64,000 nt of DNA. Origin: Plazaster borealis. Its lineage: Eukaryota; Echinodermata; Asteroidea; Forcipulatida; Labidiasteridae. The notes beneath the pieces are model-generated. The model did not search any database. It was not told the DNA's origin and saw nothing but the letters and a program-made list of their open reading frames with translations. Of this stretch, positions 40,912 to 52,419 are shown piece after piece. Every line of letters begins with the position of its first letter. Position 1 is the first letter of the stretch. The stretch is taken from the NCBI GenBank assembly GCA_021014325.1, contig CM037462.1, positions 15,520,135-15,584,134 on the forward strand. The letters run 5' to 3'. The translations under genes and the position numbers were made by a program.

Positions 40912-43900
40912 TCATGGAATAAAGCGGTCCATCAGCATCACTACCATCATTACAATGTTGACGATTCCAAGGCCGACGAAGGCTAGGTCGTAACTTTGTG
41001 TCAGGTCGTACAACAACCCTGCAACGAGATCAAACAAGAAACAAGTCCTATGTGTTTTGATTAAAAAAAACAACGGGTTTTATTTGCGATGAACAGTAAC
41101 TTAAGCTTAAGGCTTCAATGCCTCACAGTGGTGTGACTACGTATCGTTGGGCCTGATACAAGGATAAAGGATGTTACCCGTTCATTCCCTTGACAATTAG
41201 CCTTCGAGAAAGACTCAGTTAGGGTCGAAACGTCAGGCAACTATCACTATTTTTTGCCAAAAACAATAGTTTCAAATATTAACCACAATCCCAAGATACA
41301 GATTTCAAGTTGGATATCATCCTCGTACGAGAAATCACTACGGCACTGCAACCACATTATAATTACTTCCATGTTGTAGTAAACCTTACCTGCTACAAAA
41401 CTTCCGCTGATTTCTCCAAGCCCGCAGAGACATTCACCTAAAACAAATAAATCAACTAGAATTCTTTCACCGTACATTTCTTTAATCACTAACGTCCACA
41501 GTATGTTTAGAATTCCAATAGCACCACCGTTGACACAAGACAAAGACATCAGGATCTGCCGATAAAGTAGTAAAACATTTGGTCAAAAGCCGTTTTAAAT
41601 AACGCGAAGATGCAGATAAACACATGGGTATACTTTATAGTGTACATTCTTTTATTCAATACCAGTGTCTTATTTGTTGGATTGTTTTCTGGTATGTATT
41701 TGTTAGTAAATTAATTTTTGGGGTTTTAATTTATTGAATGCTTCTGTGAACTTTTCGTTCACCTACCTTCATTTTTGTCAATTTTCTATACATTTTCTCA
41801 CTAAACGATATTGTTTTAAAATTGGATGTCTAAATATATAAACGTTCTATAACGAACAAATTTAAGCCATATGCCTATTTAACAGCACTAGTAGTAATGG
41901 GATGAGTAAGCACTTTTCGAGCGAGGTAAGACTGACGAAGATCTGTGTTAAAGACATGAAAAGAGGAAGATTTCGAAATTGTTGTACTTTTTGTGATGGA
42001 GACGGATACTTGAGCGTTGCTAACAAGCGGGGGGGGGGAATTCGAGAGAAAAAAATGTTAGTTTTCTTACCACATAATTATCCTGGGCAAATGAATCAAT
42101 AAACATTGCAGCTGAGTTTATAACACACAGTAACACAAACAACCAAAATGCACTGATGACATTGTAGCCTTGGAGAGGAATATAAATGAGTCTGCCGAGA
42201 AGGTTTCCAACACCACCTACAGTCGACAACAGAGCTGCTGCAGAGAAAGGTATACCTCTTGATACGGCATGAGGTACTAGAAATACCATCCAAGCAGTAG
42301 AAGATGTGCCTTGAAGGAAAAAAATACCAACTTGAAGAAGTACCCTGGGTTTCTCAAGGATGACGTTCAAGGAAAGCCAGGAAGCAACTTCCCTCAGCCG
42401 ATTACGTAAACCTGGTTCATTTTTGTCACTTATTACTTGGTCCGTGTCTGTTGTGTTTAACTTCGAATACTTCTGGACTTGATGGTTATTCAGTGCACCA
42501 AACACAGTCACGTGGAACATAACAGCAGCCATGATCATCAAGGTTCCACGCCAGCCATAGACTCCGAGAAGAAAATCAACTGTCGGTGGGCAAGCCATTA
42601 TACCGAATGACCCACCTAAAAATGCAATGGCGTACATGACTGGAAAATGATCAGATGGTGACGATACCAGTGCAACTATCTGTGGTATGTAGGAAAGACT
42701 CATACCAACACCTGCCAGAGATGGTAAAAAATATATGTATTACATTCACTGGATTATAAATGTTTTCTTTGTACGGGTATACACGCAGGGTTGGAGGAGA
42801 GGATCCCCAATAGGATTAAAGGATCTCGTCAACAAAGTCTCCCGATCCCTTTAAAATACAATCAAATAGAATGAACATTTAGAATGATACGACTGGTCCA
42901 GTCAGCAATAAAGCCAGGACCGGGTAAATGTTCCACGCGAGTTCAACAATCTGTGGTACGAAGCTAAAACCCATACCAACACCTGTCGGAGGTGGTAAAA
43001 AATACATACATTACATTCACTAGATTGTTAATGTTTTCTTTTTGTACGAGACAAGCAGGGTTGGAGGAGAGAATCTCTAATAGGATTGAAGGAACGCGTG
43101 TCAACGTCATTGAGAAGTCTACCGATCCCTTTAAAAGTGTTTGCTTATATAATTATTTGAACAAGTTTGACGTTTCTTACAATCCGGTAACCCTTTTATG
43201 ACAATTGCTTCCAACTTTAACAGGAACGTTTCACAAAATATACCAGTCATGTTCATTTTCTGTTCACTGAAATGATCTTCATAGAGCGATTTATCAGAAC
43301 ATGGGTGATGTTGTGCCTCAAATTCTGGCCACGTTTAGGGTGTGGATCGTAAAATTAGTAAAACAAAAACCGGCTTTGTGTTCGTCCAAAGGACAAACAC
43401 CTAATGTCTACCGTTGCTTTATGTTTTCGTGAAGCCATAACTGGTGACGTTCACATCGGTCAACAAACTCTTTGACAGCATGCATAACATATTCAGTAAA
43501 ATTATTGACCAAGAAGCCGCTAATAATCGGACTGTATCGTCCGCATACTTATGTTGACACTTACCTGCTGTTAGTCCCAATGTGATTGTTAACTGGAAGA
43601 TGTTCCGCGTGAACGCACTGGCAAAGTATCCAGCAAAAAGCAAGAACCCTCCGGTCATTACACACACCCGGCTGCCATATCGCTTTGCAAGATTCCCTGC
43701 GACTGGTGCTGATATCATAGTACATTCAGAAAGAAACAAAGCAAATAAAGTTAATAAACCCTTCATCCTTAAAGGAACATTACAGCAGGCGCGGATCCAG
43801 GAGGGGGGCGTGGGGGCGCACGCCCCCCTTTTTGCCAGTAAAAAAAAAAAAAAAAAAAAAAAAGGAGAAAAAAAAAATTCAGAAGTCATACTCATTAGTG

Positions 43901-45147
43901 CATTGGCAATTTCGCAGTGCAGAAAAATAAAATGCTGTCTGGGGATGGCGCGGTCTTTCATTCTGAAAAAAAAAATCACGCCCCCCCGTTTGGAAAATCC
44001 TGGATCCGCCCCTGTACAGAATTGGTTTTTGCTAACAAAACAGTGTAAGCACTTTATATAATCCACCATATACATAAACTGACAAACCTGTAGCAGTTTG
44101 AGATCGATCGGCCATCTGGGTCACGAGAAAATAGTGAAAAACCGATTACACATTTGCATGTGTTATACAATTCATGAATGAAACGCTCATGAGCGATAAA
44201 CTCCAATCGGAAATTAGTTTTAATTATTTGTCATCAAATATGGCATTTCAGACACAAATATTTCTAGGGATGTTTTCTACTATCATCATCATTAGACCGT
44301 GTAAGTTTTATGTAAATCTGTGATCTTAAAGAACATTTTAATTACCAGTTCTAACGTTCCTTTAAACAAGAAATTAATTTAATAAAAATGAAACGGGTTT
44401 CATCATCAAAACCATCACTCGTTAATTTATCAATAGAATAAAAAATGCAATGTTTTGAAATCAAACTAAACACATCAACAAAAGTAAGTCCCCCGTCAAC
44501 AGTTCGTCATAACATTGTAAGGTAACACATTTTACCAATACAACTAATTAAGAAATAATTCTATGACATGTTTCCTAAGTGTTGTTGAAAAATGAAAGAT
44601 GTCCATGAATTCATGGCTGAATGAGCTCAAATGGAATACAAAAACTGCCTTTCTCAAAAGTCACAGGGGGACTTTTGTTGATGTGTTTATATTATTTTGC
44701 ATTTTTAAGTTTGATTTGTCCACAAAATGTAGGGGGAACGGTGCCTATGATGACACAAACATGATTGTTATAGTCAAAAGAAATCGAGTGTCGAAAAACA
44801 CACGCTCGTTAAATTTTCCATTATTTACATGTAGGCCAACAACAACATATTTTACCTCATTTTCTTCCTAATGTAAAATTGATGGCGACAAAATGAGGTA
44901 TTTGTAAACCTAAAGCTCATTCCTGGCTCAGTACACTTTCCGGTCCATGTGGAATTAGTATGAGTGACTTACCAATAATTAAACCAATACTGTTTGACAT
45001 GCCGATTACAGTCCCCAGTTCAGCTGCACTGCACTCTAGAGAATCCATCATGGGGTTGAATAAAACACCGAACGATTTAAGAGATCCCATCTCCAGGAAA
45101 ATGATCATGAATGATTTAAATGTAAGGAGACAGCTTGAAGTCGTCAT
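40912..45147 (-). CDS. SLC16/MCT-like major-facilitator transporter, 5 exons, 410 aa
   Basis: Exons, right to left: 45147-44973, 43708-43565, 42711-42071, 41555-41390, 41018-40912 (TGA); 1233 bases, all phases compatible. Residues 1-58 hold the first membrane segment and GSLKSFGVLFNPMM. Exon 2 carries APVAGNLAKRYGSRVCVMTG, the loop 2-3 motif of monocarboxylate-type transporters. Exon 3 (213 codons) spans several segments plus a polar central loop (HHQVQKYSK to NRLREVASW). The C-terminus has SGSFVAGLLYDLTQSYDLAF, typical of the family. The usual first-segment G-WGW motif is absent, so substrate and proton coupling cannot be predicted. The start was chosen for context (AAAATGA). A longer open N-terminus without ATG exists. 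Confidence 0.82.
41203..41238 (+). ncRNA. hammerhead-like repeat motif
   Basis: CGAGAAAGACTCAGTTAGGGTCGAAACGTC has the order GA-GA, short stem (GAC...GTC), GAAAC, GTC, similar to 836-870. It is probably the 3' end relic of a Penelope-type element or derived SINE inside a transporter intron. The CUGA core is degenerate. Confidence 0.35.
42888..42995 (-). pseudogene. partial duplicate of transporter exon 3 start
   Basis: On the minus strand CCGACAG|GTGTTGGTATGGG opens a frame GVGMGFSFVPQIVEL, parallel to GVGMSLSYIPQIVAL in the true exon (42711). It runs into a stop about 35 codons on and has no donor. Flanking intron sequence is duplicated too: 42715-42860 matches 42995-43140. It is a local tandem duplication with a decayed exon. 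Confidence 0.65.
43769..44365. mobile_element. TTAA MITE interrupted by another MITE
   Basis: TTAAAGGAACATTACAG at the left pairs with CTAACGTTCCTTTAA at the right. The interior (GTTTGAGATCGATCGGCCATC, GAAAATAGTGAAAA) matches the 7160 family. A second element sits 17 bases inside the left end. Confidence 0.7.
43786..44014. mobile_element. hAT-like MITE (CAGGCGCGGATCCAGGA), nested
   Basis: CAGGCGCGGATCCAGGA at the left mirrors TCCTGGATCCGCCCCTG at the right. The flanks share TACAG. The interior holds G- and C-runs and a 23-base A run. The CAGGGGCGGATCC terminus is typical of hAT-derived MITEs. Confidence 0.7.
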
Positions 45148-47860
45148 TTTGAATGAAGGTTTCACCTCATTAAACCAGAGTTTCCAAACAGCCACTTTCC
45201 CCGCTCCTCGTCCAATGTTCTTTTCGCGAGTGTGGCCGGTTTATTATTGACTCGTCCCCTTAGTGGTGAGAATAAACTAGTTGGCCTACGATAATCCACC
45301 ATTGGTCCGCATGCTGTTTTCCATCGCTATTCATAGCCCTTTCCACTTACAAGTGTTATACTACAACAAACATAATTTACATAGTATGACGTGGCCCATT
45401 CATCTATTGATCAATAGGCTTTGGTCCCCGTCTCAGCTGTTCAGAAAGTCGAATTGGTCCTATTCATTGACTTTATATAGTTTAGTTTAGATTAGTTTAA
45501 TTACCTTATATTGCACAAACATCAAAATACTACGGTGGCTAGTGCACAAGGGAAACCCCGAACAGGCACGCAGGCCCAAAATGGGGACCCCTGTTTAAAC
45601 AGCAGAAAAAAGGAAAAGAAACAAAGACAACTGCAAAAAAAAAAAAAAAACTATAGAGAGAAAGGAAGTATATACAGTAAAAAGGTTATAAAACATCTGT
45701 GCGTCTGGCATTCTGACAACCTATAACTACGCAACAGTTCACCATTGTTGTGTTTGAATCTTTAGATTTGAATTAAGTTTCTTTTACATATTATATTGTT
45801 TAAAAAACTGAGGAGAAATTAGTAAATTTTGATGCAAATAATTTTGCTCCAGCACAAAACTTCTTTGTTTGCGTTGCTTACAGAATGGTTTGAGTATACC
45901 CGCGTTTCAATTTTCAAACCGTCTTGAAAATACGCGTGTTGACGCATGGCGGCTCAACGTGTCCTATTCAGTCAATGTAATAGAGATCAATGGTCTTATT
46001 GCAATATCTTCTCGTTTTGATTTGTCACATTTCTCCGCGAGAGGGAGCTATCATCCACGAACTTATCATACAGTGCAGTGCAGCTGCACAAGGGAATGTA
46101 AATGACATGTCAAACAGAATTGGTCGTTTGTGCTAAATTTCAGCAAGACAAAAACCCCAATACATCGGCGAAAAAAATCCTCAGCAACTCGAGAAAAAAA
46201 ATCCTGTACGACAGATAGGTGGTGGTGCCTTTGATGTTACGAACAACCATGGAACTTGGCACACACTCAGAGTATGATATTAGACTATAGGGCCATGACA
46301 CAATGTCCTTTCAAAAAAAGTTTATACAGTAGAATAAAAATCAATGACAGCCATTTGAGGAATTTTGAAAATTGCTTGTTATTCTATCTACATTATAATG
46401 TTTTTCAAAATTCCAATCTGCGATGGCCCCATATGAATTTGTTACCCCCTGTTTGTCCCACTTAACTTTGCTGTTTTAATTCGAGGTAAATCATTATGCG
46501 TGTACCTAAAACTCTATACAGGAGTCCAGTAAGCGGATTAGCCCGATCTGTGTGAAGCTGTGCGTTCGTCCGTAAAGCCTAAACTTGGGCCATTCCATTT
46601 ACAATTAAGGTGTCAAAACATTTCTCAAACTTTGCAATTAAATCAAACGTAGAAAAATAAATTACAACAAAGTGTTTAAATTTGTTATGAACTGCGACTA
46701 TTGCTCTGTTGCAAAACTATAGGCCCTATTGCAGAAGCATGCGGAAAAATGAACTGTAGTAAAACAAAACAATCACACTACACGACAGCATTACCCCCTT
46801 CTTAAGAATGGTATGCCCCAATAAACACGTAGCAGGTTTCGAGTTCCAAACTTGTGTTGACGGATTTTTTCTTTTTCAAGACATTTTCCACACGACCATA
46901 ACTACTTCATACTTTTGTCTTATCAAAACAAAAATATTATTACATAAATCTCCAAGAATTGGACTTTCCAATAGTATAAATTTGCACGCTTTAAATTACA
47001 TTTCTAAGGAGGCAATTTACCTCTTAAACTGGTACCTTTTTTACAAAGCACTCTCTGTCATAGTACGCCGAATGCTGTGGACACGTGCGTTCAATGGGAT
47101 ATCAAACAACCATTCTGATTCGCTGCTTGGTCTAACAGTGCCCTAGTACGGCAGTAAATTATAACCAATCAACTAGAGTTTAACATCACCTTCTTGGGAG
47201 GGATCACCCTCTATTTTAAAGCTCGAACGAAAACAATCGGCTGAGGGGTTGCTGAGTTACGACCGTTTAGGGACCGCATTGCATGGTCTGCATTGAGCAA
47301 AACATGCCGGCTACACAGTAAAACTGACAAAACTGTTCATCTTTAGACCCCATAGTACGGGACTTTAAAACAATACTTTAATATAATTTTTAAAAAGTTT
47401 TGAAGATGAATAACTACTCTCTTTTTTGGCACAAGAACGAAATTGATACGTTGAGTAAAAGTTGAGATATGACACTAAAAAGCAAAAAAAGGGATGTTTT
47501 TGAGTGCTTTCTGGAGTCGTCTTCTGCCGTTTCCGGGGTTGGTTGCTTAAGTTGTACACAGAAATTCATATGAAAGCCAAACATCTTTCACATGACATCC
47601 TCTGATCTGTGTGCCAAAATTCATCTTTGTATCATCAAATGCACAGTTTTTCAAAATCTTTCCCATTACCTGTAAGTGTGACTTTAATTATTGGAAGTCG
47701 CCCAAAAAAAGGGACAGACCCATTTTTCTCAGAATGATGTCAACAAATGTTTTGGATGTTGACAATTTTTGCACTGGAAGGGGATCGAATACAATGGCAA
47801 TTTATACCATTTTCAAGTAAGTGAGGATAGAGACTTGTTATTGTTTCCCCACTCACATGA
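45148..47860. other. spacer between transporter 5' end and gene B promoter
   Basis: 45148-45400 is the transporter 5' flank copied at 1436-1690; 46150-46440 is copied at 13380-13840. A 17-base A run lies near 45635. The transporter and gene B point away from each other, so this spacer holds both promoters. No gene is supported within it. Confidence 0.5.
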
Positions 47861-49448
47861 GGTTTTGAAATGGTTACCTCTCTAAACGTTGATGGATTCC
47901 ACGTTGTTGTATAAAAATGCCGTGATAGATTTTTTTGTGGGTTGTTTTTCCCTTCTTTTTTTCTGTTTTCTCAACAAGTAGACACTCTAATGAGCTGAAA
48001 CTTTCACAGGTGACTTTTAGTGTATCTTTATTGATGGTTTGGCCTAAAAATCAACATTACATTGACAACAACCAATCTATTATGACCCCCACCTCTTTAT
48101 AGTCGTTAATTAAAAACTGTAGACTATCACGAACATTGTAACTTGATATTTTTTAGCGGCTGAGCATGAACTATCAATATTGGTTCATGGTCGAGACGTG
48201 ACTGGCAGCTGGTGACTGGTCGAATGTTTCTGAATATACATTAGAACACGCTCTTTCATCAAACAGGGAAGTAAAATAACAAAAATGCTCATCATAGACA
48301 GCAATCTACTTTTCAAAATACACCAACCCCCCCCCCCCCCCATCCAACCAAAAAGTGTAGGTCTACGTGTATTAATTACTCAATGTGATTTAACGGCTAG
48401 CTGTTCCTTAAAGATTAATTTTGTTTTTTAGAGATTAAAGAAAATTAAGTTGTATAAGACTCCCCTCGAGGGAATAAAAAGACATAGAATAAAGTTTAGT
48501 AACAAACATAACAAACATAATAACAAAAAAGAAACAATTTATAAGTGCCAATCTCATGCCGAAAGAGAACTTGTCATGGAACATTTAAAGCATGTTATAC
48601 TACTAACAAGTTGTTTTGTTCTTTTAATAATCGAGAATTAACTTGGTTTTTAAACAGTTGTTCTTTTTCCTACTCGTAACTTTGAGTCATTGTTTCCCAT
48701 TTTTTCTTTCCATTCTTGTGATATATCTCACTTTTAATTTGTATTCATCGTATAATTAACTTCATCTGTCAAAGAACTGTTTAATGGTATTTTCATGACT
48801 TCACTTATGAGAAGTGGGTGTTTTTTTCTTTTTCGTATCCGTGTAATTGATTTAATCCTTTTGAATTGATCGACAAAAATAAAGTTGTCTAGTCCACTCG
48901 TTAAAAAAAATTAAATGTACCATAAAATAAGTCATATTAAATGATTAACGTTTGAATGTGTCTAGTGTATTAAAGACAACAGCAAATCCCCTAGTTTTAA
49001 CAACTGGGTGTCTGCTAAACATAGCGCATCATTAGACTTGACAGTTCACTTGTCCTGAAATCAGAAAGACTAAAATTATAGATGTGTTTTTAGACAATTA
49101 AACCCGCTCTGATACAAAACAGTGGCCACTAATGTTCTATCAAAATGATAACCAGGTAGTTAAAAGGAAATACCGATTTCATGAGAAAAAAACCCGTCAA
49201 ATTAATCACGTCTATAACTGGCCAGTTTTCCCCATTTTTTATTTTGAGTAATTACGGTCTTTTAATTTGGATACGATCGATGTATATCAATAAATGTTGC
49301 AGTTGTGATTGATATAGGCGGATGAATATACAGGCTGACATTAATTGGTCGTTCAAGAAAACTAGTTCCGGAAGTATAAGACTATATATAATACTGGATC
49401 CAGCAACTGACAAGCGCAGACCTTCATCGGAACCGCTGAATTGAAAGG
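47860..49448 (+). promoter_or_regulatory. gene B promoter and noncoding first exon (copy 2)
   Basis: It aligns with 15840-17398. The conserved proximal block (GATTGATATAGGCGGATG, ACATTAATTGGTCGTTCAAG, AACTAGTTCCGGAAGTATAAG) is followed by TATATATAATAC and the exon GGATCCAGCAACTGACAAGC through GAATTGAAAGG|GTAAGT at 49448. Confidence 0.68.
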
Positions 49449-49734
49449 GTAAGTCATTTTTGTCTCCAACTTATCAAATGGTTACCGGTTCCTTTTACAT
49501 TATATAGCCTAACAAATAGGCCTACATTCAATACTTTTGTTCCACTTTCATTTCTTTGTAAAACATTTATACGTAAATAACGATAGTAATACCATGCAAA
49601 TGATACTCTTAATCGAATTACATTCAGGAAAATATTTCGTAACCAAATTCAAGTAGGCCTATGCAGTCAACAATAGTGATTATCAAATACAATACTATGG
49701 TCTTTCATATTATGTCCCACATTTATTCAGATTT

Positions 49735-49950
49735 TGTTTTCCGTCGCCTTTTTTCCGTCTCATTTTTTCCCGTCACATATTTTCTTTCTTTTTTCTTTGC
49801 GTTGCATTTTTATTTATTTGCATTTTTGGGGGAGTCGCTTTTATTTGTTTTGCTTTTTTTTGGCGTTGGATTTTTATAATTATTTTTGTATTATTACTAT
49901 TGTTATTATTATGTTTGCCTAGCATTGTACCTGACAGATTGAATATTACC
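49735..49950. repeat. degenerate GTCGCATTTTT array
   Basis: Variants of CGTCGC/CGTTGCATTTTT recur with T-rich spacers and end in GCATTGTACCTGACAG. The gene A intron has the same array at 17505-17640. An inverted array lies at 51171-51410 with CTGTCAGGTACAAATGC at its edge. Confidence 0.55.
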
Positions 49951-50676
49951 TCCAAAGATGTAGTAATTTATATATAACATATGTTTTCCCAGCCAAATTT
50001 TGCATAATTATTCAGTTTCATTATTAATACGTATTCAATTCACGCATGTTTCCCTAAATTATACTTAGGGTTTCTTTTTAGCTGCTTTGCATTCAATCCT
50101 GTTTCATGAACACATGATTTCTCATTCAGGTTCGTTTCAGAAATTATATTTTATTTATAGACATTCTATGTTACACTTTCACCATTCTTCAGTTGAATTT
50201 CTACTGCCTTTTTACAACACTGATTAAATTGAATGGTTGACTAGCCTCTTGCTGTTGGCTTTTGCTACATTGAACAACCTTTAATTGCGCCCTTATGAAT
50301 GTTGAATAATCTTATTTGACCAGCAAATGCTAAACTTTTAAAGTTTAATGCTGTTGACTGCTTATTAAACGGAACATTCATGTTCAAACGAAATTGAATG
50401 ATCCGGATGTTAAATTGAATGGATTCTTGTTGAAATTGGCCGAGAAAACCTTTATTAAATCAGAAAAAAAATGTCATAAACCAGTACCCGCATACAATAC
50501 TGTCGGGTGCAAAATGGGCTTACGCTATAATTAGCAAAACTATGGTACTGATACTGATGTCATGTTAAAGCAACAATATTGAAGAAAGTTTATCATAGTT
50601 TAAGCCTGCTTGAAAATAATAACGGACTACCTGATCTCGTATTAGTAAATTTTAAGGATAAAACGTCAGCTATAAA

Positions 50677-50998
50677 GGGTGTTGTGGCCGAGCGGTTAAG
50701 TTCACCAAATTCAAGTTGTGGTGGTTAAGTCATCAGGGTGTGGGTTCGAATCCCGGTCATGACACTTGTGTCCTTGGGCAAGACACTTAGCTATAATTGC
50801 TTCTCTTCACCCAGGGGTATAAATGGGTACCTGCTGATATTATGTTTGAAAAAGCCTTCGGAGCACCACGGCAGCTCGGGGCTGTATACTCCCCAGGGAG
50901 CTGAGAAAGATTAAAGGAATGTTATTGGCCCAATGACCAGGGCACTAATGTAAAGCGCATTGATACGTTTAATGTAAAATGCGTTATATATAAGAACT
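50677..50998 (+). mobile_element. tRNA-derived SINE, nearly full length
   Basis: GTGGCCGAGCGGTTAAG (A box) at 50683 and GGGTTCGAATCCC (B box) at 50742 are followed by CACTTGTGTCCTTGGGCAAG and a 3' end in TTATATATAAGAA. It lies in gene B intron 1. Confidence 0.85.
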
Positions 50999-51170
50999 TG
51001 TTATTTTTGTTTATAAAGACTGCAAAAACATACTTAACGATTGGAGATGACACATTCAGTCTATGAAACTACAAGAAGTCAAAGATTTGCCATCTGATTT
51101 TGAACAAATACCGGGACAAATCAACAGATGCCACAACCATACTGTCCCATGTTACAGAATTGTAAGGCTG

Positions 51171-51410
51171 TCAGGTACAAATGCTACGCAGAAAAATTAA
51201 TTTAAACAAAATTAACAAACAAAACAAAATGGAACGTGACAAAATGTGACGCCCCAAAAACAAATTAGACGGAAACAAAAAATGCGACGCAAATGAAAAT
51301 CAAACATGGTAATTTTAACCTGTATGGTAAATGTTTCACGATACTATGGACGGGAAAAAATGCAATGTCAAAAAATAGCAACTGAAAAGAATGTGACGGG
51401 GAAACAAAAA
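51171..51410. repeat. inverted GCGACGCAAATG-type array
   Basis: Reverse-oriented counterpart of 49735-49950: CTGTCAGGTACAAATGCTACGC, then AAATGTGACGC, AATGCGACGCAAATG and GAATGTGACGG words. Confidence 0.5.
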
Positions 51411-51645
51411 CAGAAGAAAAGGTGGCACATATGGATGACTATACAATAATTTCTGTGGCAAACCTAACAAACTGGAAAAAGTTACAGTTCATTTGGTCAT
51501 CGAATGCTCGAGAAAATGCGTGTGTTTTAATATATACACAAAGTTCTAAAATAAAGAGCATCGACAGCAATTGGTAATACTAAATGTCATTTTATTTCAA
51601 ATTAACTTAAAGGGATGCGATTATAAAGTTCCCTGAACGGCATAC

Positions 51646-51907
51646 TATACACCAATCCTTCGCCGATCTTGAACTCTTGGTGGCAGCAGAAACGCCTCCA
51701 TTACTGCGGTGGTACCTGGGTGGTACTGTGCTGCCTATCGATGAGCTTAAGGGCTGGGCTGCACTAGTTAATTTATAAATGGTTATATGTAAATAATGGT
51801 TGTTTATAAATAATAGTTACATAAGTGGCAAGGTCGTACCACCGCAGTACCACCGCAGTTTGTCTGCTGCCACCAAGAGTTCAAGATCGGTGAAGGATTG
51901 GTGTATA
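51646..51907. mobile_element. 262-bp MITE with long inverted repeats
   Basis: TATACACCAATCCTTCGCCG continuing through GATCTTGAACTCTTGGTGGC and AGCAG at the left is mirrored by the same text with one change (TTCACCG) at the right. Both arms contain CTGCGGTGGTAC. The arms are about 70 bp around a short AT-rich centre. It is in gene B intron 1 and absent from gene A. Confidence 0.8.
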
Positions 51908-52376
51908 AAGCATAAGGTAATAAAGATTTGTGATTGTCGTAAAGTTTTGCTTGTAGTTTTTAAATATTTTCTGAGACAAAGTTAGTTTTTACAAACTATC
52001 GTGAACATTTTCCATTCAGGTTAAAATTGCCATGTTTATTTATTGAGTCAACTGGGGGAAAAACAGGTCAAACTTCAAACATGATTTTACGTGTTTTGTA
52101 TTCTGCGTGGACTGTATACTTTTCTATTAAGTTGGCGATATTTGTCTTACGTCTTCACATTAAGTTAAACTTTAATCAGAATTAATTCGGATGTTACTGG
52201 TTATTAGCTACAAAGTTTATGGCCATTGAAGTTAAGCAATCAATCGATTACAGGGATCGATTCCAACACTGCACGTAAGTTGATAACGATTCTAACTCAA
52301 CTATTTTACCAAACCTATCTGTTTTGTTCTGTTATAGAAACCCCAAAAATACAGATACTCTAGTTCAGAAGCAGCC

Positions 52377-52419
52377 ATGAACCGGTCAGTGATAATCTTG
52401 ATATCAACGTTGGTCTTAG
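52377..52419 (+). CDS. gene B exon 1: signal peptide
   Basis: MNRSVIILISTLVL, identical in bases to gene A exon 1. The donor is GTAAAT. Confidence 0.85.

Noticed and set aside
43582..44061. 159-codon plus-strand open frame
   Set aside because: It is antisense to transporter exon 2 and runs through a MITE and an A-run; an artefact.
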